64,000 nt of DNA from Chryseobacterium wanjuense (GTDB taxonomy: Bacteria > Bacteroidota > Bacteroidia > Flavobacteriales > Weeksellaceae), in contig NZ_FOIU01000002.1 of NCBI RefSeq assembly GCF_900111495.1, positions 620,001-684,000 on the forward strand, in the 5' to 3' direction. The notes under the pieces are model-generated. The model had not been told where the DNA came from. It did not search any database and worked only from the letters and a program-made list of their open reading frames with translations. Of this stretch, positions 1 through 8,058 are shown in pieces; position 1 is the stretch's first letter, and each line of letters starts with the position of its first letter. The position numbers were made by a program, and so were the translations under genes.

Positions 1-385
1 TTTCCTTAGAATTGACAGAGTTATCTGAAGGAAGGAATGATTTGAATTTTTCAATCGCACCACTCAGATCTTCATCTAAAATAGGCTTTAAAAGATAGTC
101 GATACTGTTTAGTTTAAACGCTTTTAAAGTGTATTGATCAAAAGCTGTCGTGTAAATAATAAAACCTTTGGTAGGAACTTTCTCAAAAATATCGAACGAC
201 AGACCGTCTCCTAAAACAATGTCTGAAAAAATCAGTTGGGGATGCTCGTTATTGGAAAACCATTCCACCCCTTCTTCTACAGATTCTATCTTTGCAACCA
301 CTTCTATTTCAGGAAATTCGCTCAGCATTCTTTCCAATTTCCTTGAAGCAGGTTTTTCGTCTTCGATAATGACTGTTTTGATCAT
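1..385 (-). CDS. LytTR-type response regulator, N-terminal part (cut by window edge)
   Basis: The gene starts at an ATG (complement 383-385) and runs off the left edge with about 128 codons visible. The visible part is a CheY-like receiver domain: an acidic pair in VIIEDE (residues 5-10), the probable phospho-acceptor Asp55 in LIFSDIVLGD, a conserved Thr in IIYTTAF, and the Lys of YLLKP near residue 100. The DNA-binding part lies outside the window. Calling it LytTR is an inference from the sequence style and from the LytS-type kinase 2 kb upstream in the same orientation, which is the usual partner in Bacteroidota. It probably controls the 2TM genes around it. Confidence 0.85.
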   Translation of the reverse strand, partial: MIKTVIIEDEKPASRKLERMLSEFPEIEVVAKIESVEEGVEWFSNNEHPQLIFSDIVLGDGLSFDIFEKVPTKGFIIYTTAFDQYTLKAFKLNSIDYLLKPILDEDLSGAIEKFKSFLPSDNSVNSKE

Positions 386-443
386 TGAGTTCCCGTTTTT
401 TAGTTTTAAAATTCGAATAAAAATACTTAAAAGATATCAGTTT

Positions 444-719
444 TTAAAATTGAATCGGCTCTTTTGATTTTCCCATTTCTTTCTGTATAACTTTTCTTTC
501 CCATTCGGAATCGAGAATGAATAATTTTACGGCTTTTACGGTCAAAATAATTCCCCAAATCGTAAGAATAATAGAGCCTTTAAATAAAGAGAAATCCAGT
601 TTTCCTTGTTCAAAAATATCGTTAAAAAAAATAATTGCTGAAACAATTCCAAACCATAGAAGGCTTTTATAGAATTTTTTTAATTGATTTACTCTTTCCT
701 GTGCTTGATTATAGTCCAT
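444..719 (-). CDS. 2TM domain-containing small membrane protein
   Basis: This 91-residue protein has the 2TM-domain layout. A charged amphipathic N-terminus (AQERVNQLKKFYKSL) is followed by two hydrophobic segments (about residues 22-40 and 50-70) and a charged SEWERK-containing tail. It lies between a second 2TM gene and the response regulator, all on the minus strand with short gaps, so they probably form one transcript. The 2TM domain is known mainly from flavobacterial LytS/LytTR neighbourhoods and has no established biochemical role. It is more diverged than the neighbouring 98-residue copy. Confidence 0.8.
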   Translation of the reverse strand: MDYNQAQERVNQLKKFYKSLLWFGIVSAIIFFNDIFEQGKLDFSLFKGSIILTIWGIILTVKAVKLFILDSEWERKVIQKEMGKSKEPIQF

Positions 720-743
720 TGTATTAAGTTTTAAAGGTTATTA

Positions 744-1040
744 TTAAAGTGTTTTTGTATTTTTTCTTTCTTCTTCCATTAATTCTCTGATCTTTTTCTC
801 TTCCCAGTTTCTTCCGATTCCGAAAGTATTGATTCCGTGTGCGACAAGACCTATTCCCCAACCCAGCATCGGCCAGTAAAACCATAATTGATCTGGAGAA
901 GTCAAAAGATTAAGAAACACTAAAAACGGAATAACCAGGCAATATGAAGTAAGATTTCCGTAGAATCCTTTCAATTCTTTTACTCTTCTTGTTGCTCTTT
1001 CGTATGCAAGATTTTCTTTGTTGAATGATGTAGTTTCCAT
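744..1040 (-). CDS. 2TM domain-containing small membrane protein
   Basis: This 98-residue protein has a typical 2TM domain: an AYERATRRVKELKGFYGNL helix, a first membrane helix, a short WFYWPMLGWGIGL second segment, and a NWEEKKIRELMEEE tail. It is strikingly similar along its length to the C-terminal domain of the histidine kinase encoded at 2376-3692 (AYERAQKRVKEIKSFYGNL, WFYFPMLGWGIGL, SWEEKKIREIL), which suggests fairly recent duplication. A TAnnTTTG-like promoter element lies upstream (1086-1093, minus). Confidence 0.85.
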   Translation of the reverse strand: METTSFNKENLAYERATRRVKELKGFYGNLTSYCLVIPFLVFLNLLTSPDQLWFYWPMLGWGIGLVAHGINTFGIGRNWEEKKIRELMEEERKNTKTL

Positions 1041-1085
1041 AATTGTTATGATTTAAAAAAGTTAATTTGTTTGTTTTTGTTGAGA

Positions 1086-1093
1086 CAAATGTA
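1086..1093 (-). promoter_or_regulatory. Bacteroidota -7 promoter element (TACATTTG)
   Basis: The complement matches TAnnTTTG and sits 45 nt upstream of the 2TM gene starting at 1040. It could drive the two 2TM genes and the response regulator independently of the kinase operon. Confidence 0.45.
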
Positions 1094-1217
1094 GGTCGGA
1101 AAACAGGCTCAAATCAATTTTATCTTACCGAACCGTAGAAAATGCAAACTGAATTGTAAAAAATGGGGAATAATGAAAATTGTGGAGATATTTTAAGCGT
1201 GATTTTTCTTTTAAATA

Positions 1218-1271
1218 GATGCTTCGATAGTTCGACAAACTCACTACAAGCTTTGCTCAGCAAGACATTCC
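1218..1271 (+). repeat. Dispersed intergenic repeat, copy 1 (GACAAnCTCACTACA type)
   Basis: This stretch aligns with 1937-1990. Both have ATGnTTCGATnGTTnGACAA followed by nCTCACTACAnGCT and a GACATT end. The two copies lie 0.7 kb apart on the same strand, on either side of the methyltransferase-like gene. They resemble the short 'TTCGAC...GCTCA' intergenic repeats common in Chryseobacterium genomes (recollection, not searched). Confidence 0.6.
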
Positions 1272-1343
1272 TTATACTTGTTTTATTTTAACCGTTCATT
1301 TATAACGATGCCCACTGAGCTCTATTGGTGCATTTAAAAATTT

Positions 1344-1913
1344 TTAATACATAAAAGGAATCAGCTTCTTTGTTTTTCTTCTGTATTCCAGGTATTCTTC
1401 TCCGAACTGCTCGATCAAAGTTCGTTCTTCAATTCTAATCCTGTAGCTGAATGCTACAAAAGGTGGAATGAAAGCAAAAAGCAGTGATAGCCAATTATTT
1501 AAGTATAATCCAAGTCCGAGGGAAGTCAACAAAGAAAATGAGTATGACGGATGTCTCAGATATTTGTAAAAGCCTTCTTTTTTGATTTTGTGATTTTCCC
1601 TGATCGTAACATCCACCGTGAAATATTTTCCTAAAGACCTGATAATGAAAACCCTTAAAATAATTCCAATAAGAATAAATGCTTCGCCTACATATAAAAT
1701 CCAGAGTTCATTTGTAATCGGGAATTCAGTGATGTAAGAAAATGTGACCGCCAGTGCAACCGAAAGCGGAATCGCGATCCACAAAAGATTAAGGGTAGAT
1801 TTGTCCTTGCCTTTTTTATCTTTTTCACCGGATTTTAAAATGTTTTTGTATAGAAATTCACTCAAAAACCAGGCAATCATTGAAATGGTAAATATGATTC
1901 CTAAAGTATTCAT
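1344..1913 (-). CDS. Isoprenylcysteine carboxyl methyltransferase-like membrane protein
   Basis: The protein has 189 residues if started at the ATG at 1913 (MNTLGIIFTIS). A longer frame reaching 1982 would begin inside a dispersed repeat and is unlikely. It has several membrane helices and the ICMT/PEMT C-terminal signature: the GKYFTVDVTI strand, the GFYKYLRHPSYSFSLL motif, and a C-terminal RIRIEERTLIEQFGEEYLEYRRKTKKLIPF segment (two parts: RIRIEERTLIEQFG, then EEYLEYRRKTKKLIPF). This family uses S-adenosylmethionine at the membrane, but its bacterial substrates are mostly unknown. It sits inside the 2TM/LytS locus. Confidence 0.8.
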   Translation of the reverse strand: MNTLGIIFTISMIAWFLSEFLYKNILKSGEKDKKGKDKSTLNLLWIAIPLSVALAVTFSYITEFPITNELWILYVGEAFILIGIILRVFIIRSLGKYFTVDVTIRENHKIKKEGFYKYLRHPSYSFSLLTSLGLGLYLNNWLSLLFAFIPPFVAFSYRIRIEERTLIEQFGEEYLEYRRKTKKLIPFMY

Positions 1914-1936
1914 TTTGTTGTTTTTATATTGTGATA

Positions 1937-1990
1937 AATGTTTCGATGGTTTGACAAGCTCACTACAGGCTAAGCCAAGCATGACATTTC
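1937..1990 (+). repeat. Dispersed intergenic repeat, copy 2
   Basis: Second copy of the repeat at 1218-1271 with scattered mismatches. It separates the methyltransferase-like gene from the 2TM gene upstream and argues against the upstream start codon at 1982. Confidence 0.6.
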
Positions 1991-2054
1991 TAATAGTACT
2001 TTTCTATCGTTTATGCTGTGTCATATTGAATCTTCCAGATTATAGACGTTCACT

Positions 2055-2363
2055 TTATTTAGAGCTTTTTTCCTTCTCCATCAGCTCTTTAATTTTCTTT
2101 TCTTCCCATTTATTTCCTAACACAAATCCGGGTAGAAACACACTCATTCCGTAACCCATGACTCCGATTCCCCAAAACAACGGAAGTGAGAAATATTTTA
2201 ACCGCCAAATGCTTTCGTTAGGTTTCAATCCTCTGTAATTCAAGAACAGGATAAAAATATTCACAGCGAAATAAATGAATGTAAAGACATAGAAATTCTT
2301 AATTTTTTTCACCCTTCGTTCCGCTTCTCTGTATCTGATATCATCTTTGTCAATATTTTCCAT
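2055..2363 (-). CDS. 2TM domain-containing small membrane protein
   Basis: This 102-residue protein has the 2TM pattern: charged YREAERRVKKIKNFYVF N-terminus, two hydrophobic helices, a GIGVMGYGMSVFLPGF second segment, and a KWEEKKIKELMEKEK tail. It begins 12 nt after the histidine kinase stop, so it is almost certainly co-transcribed with it. The kinase itself ends in another 2TM domain, making two consecutive copies from one mRNA. Confidence 0.85.
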   Translation of the reverse strand: MENIDKDDIRYREAERRVKKIKNFYVFTFIYFAVNIFILFLNYRGLKPNESIWRLKYFSLPLFWGIGVMGYGMSVFLPGFVLGNKWEEKKIKELMEKEKSSK

Positions 2364-2375
2364 GATGTTTGCTTT

Positions 2376-3692
2376 TTATCGTTTGTTTTGTTTTTCTAAA
2401 ATTTCCCGGATCTTTTTTTCTTCCCAGCTTTTACCAATGGCAAAAACACTCATCCCGTGGGCTGCCAAGCCAATTCCCCAACCCAGCATCGGAAAATAAA
2501 ACCAAATGTTTTTTGGGTTTGTCGTTAAATTAATGATCATCAAAAAAGGAATGATAATACAGTAAGAAATAAGGTTTCCATAAAAACTCTTGATTTCCTT
2601 TACCCTTTTCTGTGCTCTTTCGTAGGCTTTATCTTTATCTTCTATTTTTACACTCACAACGTTTGGTTTATCTGCCAATACCGGAAGTTTTACTTTAAAA
2701 TAATCTTCGGATTTTTCGATGAAAACATTTCGTTTCGTAAGCAAAGAATATCGCTGAACAATATTCGCCAAACCGATGCCTGAGCTTTCTTTTATTTGTT
2801 CTCTTACCTGCAGATTATTCTCTATGCAAAGTGTATCATTTTCAGAAAAGATTTTTATGATCAGTGGTTTTGAAGATGTGGCAAAATTATGCTTGATACA
2901 GTTTTCCAACAGCAATTGTAGTGACAACGGCACCACAAATCTCCTGTAATCTTCTTTTTTAACATCAAAAACAAAATCTACACTGTCTTCGAATCTGGTT
3001 TTCAGCAGATCACAATAGGTTTTTGCAAATTCCAGCTCGTCTTCTACAGTAACTAATTCCTTGTCTTTCTGTTCCAAAACGTATCTGTAAATCTTTGACA
3101 TTGAAGCTGTAAACTTCTGCGCCTGTTTCGGATTTTCATCAATTAATGAGCTTAAAACATTTAAAGAATTAAACAAAAAATGCGGATCAAGCTGGTTTTT
3201 AAGGCTTTCAAATTGTGCGTTGGCCGATTTTGCAATCAATTTCTGCTCTACCACCTCTTTTTTGGAGGTTTTCCGAAGCTCTTCCATGAAACTTTTTGCG
3301 TGCAGGAAAGCCGAGATCAGCAGTGCAATATTGATCATGAACCAATTGGAAGTGTTGTATTTGCTCGAAAAAAACTCTTCTGTCGTCGCCGTCTTCTGGA
3401 TCACTACAAAATTCATATAGTTGCAGAAGTACACTAAAATAAAATTGGCAATCAGAATCGAGATCACACTTAAAATTGCCCTCGTTCTCGTTGTTTCAGA
3501 CCAGGGGAACTTTTTGTTGAGAAAATCGTTAATCAAAGCATTTCCGAAGCCAAGAATAAACGAATACATCGTGGAAACCAAAAGGGTAAGCGCAAAGTTT
3601 TTAAAAGTCTTTTCGTCATTAAAAACAAAAAAGAAAAACAAAGCCGTTCCCAGCGATATCCACAGTAATATTATTATGCCTTTACGTTTCAT
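2376..3692 (-). CDS. LytS-type sensor histidine kinase with C-terminal 2TM domain
   Basis: This 438-residue protein starts with about four membrane helices (residues 5-25, 32-55, 70-98, 115-133). A His_kinase domain follows, with the motif QLDPHFLFNSLN and the probable phospho-acceptor His171. The ATPase part has an N box (LLLENCIKHNF) and a glycine motif (SSGIGLANIVQRY). After a linker (about 335-352) comes a complete 2TM domain (about 353-438) almost matching the stand-alone 98-residue protein downstream. LytS-type kinases pair with LytTR regulators, and one begins at 385. The attached 2TM domain could let the kinase assemble with the small 2TM proteins; that is inference. Confidence 0.9.
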   Translation of the reverse strand: MKRKGIIILLWISLGTALFFFFVFNDEKTFKNFALTLLVSTMYSFILGFGNALINDFLNKKFPWSETTRTRAILSVISILIANFILVYFCNYMNFVVIQKTATTEEFFSSKYNTSNWFMINIALLISAFLHAKSFMEELRKTSKKEVVEQKLIAKSANAQFESLKNQLDPHFLFNSLNVLSSLIDENPKQAQKFTASMSKIYRYVLEQKDKELVTVEDELEFAKTYCDLLKTRFEDSVDFVFDVKKEDYRRFVVPLSLQLLLENCIKHNFATSSKPLIIKIFSENDTLCIENNLQVREQIKESSGIGLANIVQRYSLLTKRNVFIEKSEDYFKVKLPVLADKPNVVSVKIEDKDKAYERAQKRVKEIKSFYGNLISYCIIIPFLMIINLTTNPKNIWFYFPMLGWGIGLAAHGMSVFAIGKSWEEKKIREILEKQNKR

Positions 3693-3708
3693 AGCAGTTT
3701 TCTTGGTT

Positions 3709-3716
3709 CAAAATTA
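3709..3716 (-). promoter_or_regulatory. -7 promoter element (TAATTTTG) of the kinase operon
   Basis: The complement fits TAnnTTTG 17 nt upstream of the kinase start, with a TTG (complement of 3734-3736) 17 nt further upstream as a possible -33 element. It probably drives the kinase and the following 2TM gene. Confidence 0.5.
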
Positions 3717-3785
3717 GCTGATATTAAAGGTATCAAAAATTATTTTTTGCTGAGCCGTCATTTTTGCTGACTGAGCCGCATAAAA

Positions 3786-3813
3786 AAACCTTCCGCAAAA
3801 AACAGGAAGGTTT
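3786..3813 (-). terminator. Rho-independent terminator of the helical-repeat protein gene
   Basis: A 9-bp perfect stem (AAACCTTCC/GGAAGGTTT) with a 10-nt loop is followed on the minus strand by a T-run (A-run 3782-3788 on plus). It lies just after the gene ending at 3835. Confidence 0.8.
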
Positions 3814-3834
3814 CAGATGAGATATTAAAAAATA

Positions 3835-4485
3835 TTATTTTTTTGCACCATTAGCGAAATATTCAGCTTCTGCTTTACCCCAGCTTGGATCTAGAGCTGA
3901 TTTCGGAGTGTACGAATTGAATTTTGCCAGAGCATCTTTAAACTGCTCTATTCCCTTTGTTTTGCTTCCTCCGTATTGCTCAGGCGTGAAATACGTGTCT
4001 TCAGCCTTAATTAAAGCAACTCTTGGGTTGTTCGGATCAAGCTTTTCAGCAATTTTCATTTCTTCAGCTGCTTTTGCTCCGTCTGTCATATATCTTTGTT
4101 GAGGATTTACCATCATTTTTAAAGAATAAGCCATTTTGGTCAACAGGTGAAGTTCTGCATTGTCAGTTGGAGCCACGTGAGCTGCCGCATCGATGTATTT
4201 CTGAGCCTGCCCTGCAATGAAATCCAGATCCTGAGTTTTTCCTTCTCTCATTAAAACTCTCCCTTTTTGGATATTAGCCAAAGCAGCGTAATAAAAAGGC
4301 AGCCAGTTGTTTTCATCCTTTCCTGCAATTCTGTGAAAATTATTCGCTACCGTTGTATATTCTTCTACCGTTTTACTGGTTTCGATCTTTGCGATATTTT
4401 CTTTCATTGCTTTTTCGTAATCAGATTGAGCGAAAGCTGTTAAGCTCACAAAAGCTAAAGCAAAACTTAATAGATATTTCTTCAT
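3835..4485 (-). CDS. Secreted TPR-like helical protein of unknown function
   Basis: The protein has 216 residues from the internal ATG (MKKYLLSFALAF). An in-frame TTG 39 nt upstream overlaps a promoter element at 4522-4529 and is rejected as the start. A signal peptide ends around FAQ/SDYE. The mature protein is alpha-helical with paired-helix segments resembling TPRs (NNWLPFYYAALANIQKG, AAEEMKIAEKLDPNNPRVALIKA). I recognise no catalytic motif. It is monocistronic with its own promoter and terminator, and probably periplasmic. Confidence 0.75.
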   Translation of the reverse strand: MKKYLLSFALAFVSLTAFAQSDYEKAMKENIAKIETSKTVEEYTTVANNFHRIAGKDENNWLPFYYAALANIQKGRVLMREGKTQDLDFIAGQAQKYIDAAAHVAPTDNAELHLLTKMAYSLKMMVNPQQRYMTDGAKAAEEMKIAEKLDPNNPRVALIKAEDTYFTPEQYGGSKTKGIEQFKDALAKFNSYTPKSALDPSWGKAEAEYFANGAKK

Positions 4486-4521
4486 TTTTTCTATTTTTTT
4501 AAGGTTATATTTTATATTATT

Positions 4522-4529
4522 CAAAGATA
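4522..4529 (-). promoter_or_regulatory. -7 promoter element (TATCTTTG)
   Basis: Perfect TAnnTTTG match on the minus strand, 36 nt upstream of the preferred ATG of the secreted helical protein. It overlaps the alternative TTG start, which decides the start in favour of the downstream ATG. Confidence 0.65.
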
Positions 4530-4580
4530 TGTATTTAATTTATATAATTAAATCATCAAAAGGTTAGTTTATTGAGATTT

Positions 4581-6827
4581 TTATAAATTATTATTAATGG
4601 CATCCTGCGTTTTATCAACCCCAAAGCTGATGAAAGCTCCTACAAAAACAAAGGTATTTACCGGAGGAACGACTGCCGAATTTCTAGATCCGTCCATGGA
4701 AAAATTGTATCCGTAGACATTTTTTGTTCCTAAAATATTCGATACACTTAATACAAACACCGTAAATGCTTTTGCGTCTTTTTTGCCCAGATTCGGAAGA
4801 TAATTTACACTAAAATTCAAAGCGTTGTAATCTTTTAATTGTCCTTCATTTCTTACATAATAGACAGAATCTCCATTGACATCTTTGGTAGCAATATCAT
4901 AATAAGGACGTCCTTTTGCGTAGGTGTAAGAAATATTGAAGCCCGTTTTCCATTTTGGAACAAATCTTTTCGCCACTGCCGAAATAGTATGTTCTGAAGC
5001 GAAATTTGGTTTTAAACTTAAAGGATAATTCATAAAATCCCTTTTAGAATCCAGAAACGAATAACTGATCCAGTAATCGATATTTTCGAATGTTTTTTTA
5101 TCTCTCCAGAATAGCTCCAGCCCCTTTGCATAGCCGTATCCGCTGTTGTTATCGGCAGTTTGTACGTATTGATTCTGCCCGTCGACGTACGGAAGATTTT
5201 TAACTTTCAAAAGATCATCATATTTTTTGTAAAACGCTTCCAACCTCAAGCTTCTTCCTTCTGTTGCGCGCTGCAACTGGAAAATATAATGCTGCGATTT
5301 TTGAAAATCAAGATTTGCAGGGCCGTTGATGTATTTACTTTCCGGATTCTGGTAGAAAAGCCCGTATGCAAAAGAGGTTGTCCAGTCTTTAGCCAAACGG
5401 TACGCCAGAGCAAAACGGGGCGCAATATTGCTTTTTTTAAGATAAGATGAATTCTCCGCTCTTACCCCGATTTTTGCAGACAATTGGTTGCTGAAACCCA
5501 GATCTGTTTCTACAAAAACGGCTGAAATCAAATCTTTATAATGCTTGTTGGCCACATCATTGAAATTCAGTTTTTCACTGGCGCTGTTGAGTTCAAAGCC
5601 GCCTCGTAAAGCACTGATTTTATTTATTTTTCGATCTAAAACAGCTTTAAAATTGATATAATTTCCGTCATTTAAAAGTTTTGTGTTTCCGGTTTCAATA
5701 TCGTTTTTCTGTGTTGAAAAATCAAGATCCGATTTGTTGTAAGAATAGGAAGTTCCCGCATTCAACAGATATTTTCCGAATTTTTGTTTGAAAGATAAAT
5801 TGTGGTAGGTGTTTTTTCCTTTCAAATTAACCAAAGAAAAATCGTTTTCCGGTTCCAGGCTTTCAACCTTCACGCTCATTCTGTTGGAGTCGTACATACC
5901 GTAATATTTGAAAAATCCTCCCGATTTTGTTTTAATTCTAACATTAAAATCCGTATTAAGGCCTTGTGGAGCGTCGCTAAAATTGGTATTAAAATTAAAC
6001 ACTTCCTGCATCAATTTTAAATTGGAATAACCAACTGTAGCTCCAAAAGAAGAATTTTTATTATCATTTAATTTTTGAAATCCTGCATTTAAAAATATCG
6101 GAGAAATGCCAAAGTCGTAAGAACTCTGATCCGGAAGATCAACACTTTCCAGCATCAATGCCCCGGAAAGAGCCTGCCCGTAAAGCGCAGAATACCCGCC
6201 ACTTGAAAAAACATTCCCTTTAAAAAGTGAGGTATTGAAACGATCCCTTCCCGCAATTCCCGGAACTGAATTGGAGAAATAATTATTAATCAAACTCCCA
6301 TCCATAAAAATTTTGGATTCGGTTCCTGTACCTCCCCTGATGAAAAGTCCTTCTGTTTCACCCACTTTCTGAACTCCCGGAAGATACGTCAAAGCCGAGG
6401 AAATTTGCCCATCGGCTCCAGCTGTTGTGTAAATATCAATAGGTGTCAAAAGTGCGGTCGCTCTTTTTTTATCACTTGCTTCAATGGAACCCGCTGAAAC
6501 TACCACTGCATCGATTTCATTAATTTGTTCTTTTAATTCAGCATTTACCGAAACATCCTGATTATCAATGGTAATTGATTTTTCAACATCGATATATTTC
6601 GGATGCGTGAATGTCAAAACTTTATTTCCTTTTTCTGAAGTTTCGAAAGAAAAATTTCCGTTGCTGTCTGTTGTTGCTCCATCATAAGTATCTTTCAGCG
6701 TGACATTTACCTCTCCTATTCCTTTATTTCTGTAGGCCACTTTTCCTGAGATTTTCACCTGAGCAAAACTCAAAGAGAAGGAAAGAAATGAAATTAGAAA
6801 TAGTAATTTTTTACCCCGTGTTTTCAT
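4581..6827 (-). CDS. TonB-dependent receptor with carboxypeptidase-regulatory-like N-terminal domain
   Basis: The protein has about 748 residues from the ATG at 6827 (MKTRGKKLLFL). The alternative ATG seven codons upstream has no signal-peptide advantage. After the signal peptide (ending SFAQ) comes a CarboxypepD_reg-like beta-sandwich (KISGKVAYRNKGIGEVNVTLKDT, split as KISGKVAYRNKGIG and EVNVTLKDT). A plug domain follows (AVVVSAGSIEASDKKRATALL, LPGVQKVGETEGLFIRGGTG), then a beta-barrel to the C-terminus. It would import a large substrate across the outer membrane using TonB energy; the substrate is unknown. No SusD partner is adjacent, so it is not a SusCD pair. Confidence 0.9.
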   Translation of the reverse strand: MKTRGKKLLFLISFLSFSLSFAQVKISGKVAYRNKGIGEVNVTLKDTYDGATTDSNGNFSFETSEKGNKVLTFTHPKYIDVEKSITIDNQDVSVNAELKEQINEIDAVVVSAGSIEASDKKRATALLTPIDIYTTAGADGQISSALTYLPGVQKVGETEGLFIRGGTGTESKIFMDGSLINNYFSNSVPGIAGRDRFNTSLFKGNVFSSGGYSALYGQALSGALMLESVDLPDQSSYDFGISPIFLNAGFQKLNDNKNSSFGATVGYSNLKLMQEVFNFNTNFSDAPQGLNTDFNVRIKTKSGGFFKYYGMYDSNRMSVKVESLEPENDFSLVNLKGKNTYHNLSFKQKFGKYLLNAGTSYSYNKSDLDFSTQKNDIETGNTKLLNDGNYINFKAVLDRKINKISALRGGFELNSASEKLNFNDVANKHYKDLISAVFVETDLGFSNQLSAKIGVRAENSSYLKKSNIAPRFALAYRLAKDWTTSFAYGLFYQNPESKYINGPANLDFQKSQHYIFQLQRATEGRSLRLEAFYKKYDDLLKVKNLPYVDGQNQYVQTADNNSGYGYAKGLELFWRDKKTFENIDYWISYSFLDSKRDFMNYPLSLKPNFASEHTISAVAKRFVPKWKTGFNISYTYAKGRPYYDIATKDVNGDSVYYVRNEGQLKDYNALNFSVNYLPNLGKKDAKAFTVFVLSVSNILGTKNVYGYNFSMDGSRNSAVVPPVNTFVFVGAFISFGVDKTQDAINNNL

Positions 6828-7152
6828 AGCTGTTAATTTTCGAATCAAAAATATGACGAATTTTTATTGATTATAAATTTTTATTGCTGAGTTGTAGAAT
6901 TTGAATTCTGAACCGTTGTTTTTTGTTTTTTCTGATTTGAAATTTTAATTTAAGACGAAATTATTAATGTAAATTATTAACCACCCCGTCAAAAATTCTT
7001 TGAATTTTCGCCACCCCTCCAGTGGAGGGGAATTTTAAAACCGCTCCTTAATGGAGGGAAAAGCACATTTAATAAAAAAAGAACTGCAATCATAAAGCGC
7101 TTTGGGAAATCTTTTATAAATTTATCGTAGAATCACTTTAAATCATTTAAAA
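6828..7152. repeat. Intergenic gap with hairpin-rich repeat-like segment (about 6983-7064)
   Basis: A CCCCTCCAGTGGAGGGG hairpin (7014-7030) is flanked by AAAATTC/GAATTTT and by a second CGCTCCTTAATGGAGG stretch. It resembles the 'CCCCTCC' intergenic repeats I associate with flavobacterial genomes (recollection). It separates two divergently transcribed genes. No ORF is supported. Confidence 0.5.
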
Positions 7153-7656
7153 ATGAATAGTAAAACATTAGCATTATTAGCCGGATGTGCGCTATTTGCT
7201 GTTTCTTGCGGAACAACAAAAACGTACCAAGTCCTGTCTAAAAGCAACACACAAACAGGAGGAACGGCAAAGTTTACTCAGAAAGGAGATGAAGTTATCA
7301 TGAAATTGGATGTAACGAACCTTACTCCGGGAATCCATGCCGTACATATTCATGAGAAAGGCGACTGTTCTGCAGCAGACGGAACCTCAACCGGAGGACA
7401 CTGGAATCCTGCAAAAGACGACCACGGAAAATGGGGCGCCGAGCATTTCCACATGGGAGATATCGGTAACCTGGTGGCCAATCAGGAAGGAGTGGCTACT
7501 TTGACATTTAAGACTGATAAATGGTGCCTTGGATGCGCAGACGAATCTAAAAACATCATCGGAAAAGGTCTTATTGTACACGCTGCAGCAGACGATTTCC
7601 ATACTCAGCCAACAGGAAATGCCGGAGGAAGAGTGGGTTGTGTAGAAATTAAATAA
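7153..7656 (+). CDS. sodC: Cu/Zn superoxide dismutase family lipoprotein
   Basis: This 167-residue protein has a lipobox (LFAVSC, Cys19). The metal-binding framework of SodC is complete: HAVHIHEKGDC (two copper His), GGHWNP (bridging His), HFHMGDIGN (zinc His/Asp), and IVHAAADDFHTQPTGNAGGRVGC (two parts: IVHAAADDF and HTQPTGNAGGRVGC). The last carries the active-site Arg and the disulfide Cys. It should dismutate superoxide in the periplasm or at the outer membrane. It is monocistronic and followed by a strong terminator. Bacterial SodC proteins of this length are common. Confidence 0.93.
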   Translation: MNSKTLALLAGCALFAVSCGTTKTYQVLSKSNTQTGGTAKFTQKGDEVIMKLDVTNLTPGIHAVHIHEKGDCSAADGTSTGGHWNPAKDDHGKWGAEHFHMGDIGNLVANQEGVATLTFKTDKWCLGCADESKNIIGKGLIVHAAADDFHTQPTGNAGGRVGCVEIK

Positions 7657-7680
7657 TTATTTATTGTTTTAAATAAAAAA

Positions 7681-7707
7681 CCCCGTTGATTGTAGTAATC
7701 AACGGGG
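7681..7707. terminator. Bidirectional terminator between sodC and the antitoxin gene
   Basis: Perfect 11-bp stem CCCCGTTGATT/AATCAACGGGG with a 5-nt loop, A-run before (7675-7680) and T-run after (7708-7712). It serves convergent transcripts from both sides. Confidence 0.92.
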
Positions 7708-7721
7708 TTTTTATTTTAGAA

Positions 7722-8054
7722 TTACCCAGCTTGCAATTCCAGTTTTTTATCATCAAGCTTAACATTGAAGCTCACATCTGCATTAAGAGCTTCAAAGATT
7801 TTTAAAATGGTCGCAATGGTAACATTATTTATATTATTCTCAATTTTAGAAATCTGAGCCTTTTGTACTCCCACTAAGTTTCCGAGTTCTACCTGGGTCA
7901 ACTTTCTTTCTTTGCGTGCGGCCTTTATCAAATGTCCCAAAACATCCATTCTTAATTCATATTCATAAGTATGTCTTTCCCCACTGCCTTCTTTACCGAC
8001 GTAGCGATCTTTCATCTCTGCAAGGGTATATTTTTTAATCTCTTTCTTTGCCAT
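7722..8054 (-). CDS. HigA-like XRE-family antitoxin
   Basis: This 110-residue protein has a Cro/C1 helix-turn-helix at about residues 38-92 (LGHLIKAARKERKLTQVELG, VQKAQISKIENNINNVTIAT). The gene starts 4 nt after the RelE/HigB-like gene upstream. The toxin-first order and tight spacing are typical of HigBA modules. It is expected to neutralise the toxin and repress the shared promoter at 8400-8407. Confidence 0.85.
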   Translation of the reverse strand: MAKKEIKKYTLAEMKDRYVGKEGSGERHTYEYELRMDVLGHLIKAARKERKLTQVELGNLVGVQKAQISKIENNINNVTIATILKIFEALNADVSFNVKLDDKKLELQAG

Positions 8055-8058
8055 AACT

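Larger units (their letters stand above)
1041..1343. other. Intergenic gap of 303 bp
   Basis: No coding sequence is convincing here. The gap holds the -7 element above and one copy of a degenerate repeat (1218-1271). The remainder is AT-rich. Confidence 0.6.

Noticed and set aside
1914-1982. Longer start for the ICMT-like protein
   Set aside because: The extra 23 residues would be encoded by a dispersed intergenic repeat, and MNTLGIIFTIS is a natural membrane-protein start.
4581-6827. A SusCD polysaccharide-uptake pair
   Set aside because: There is a TonB receptor but no SusD-like lipoprotein next to it, and the receptor is shorter than typical SusC proteins.
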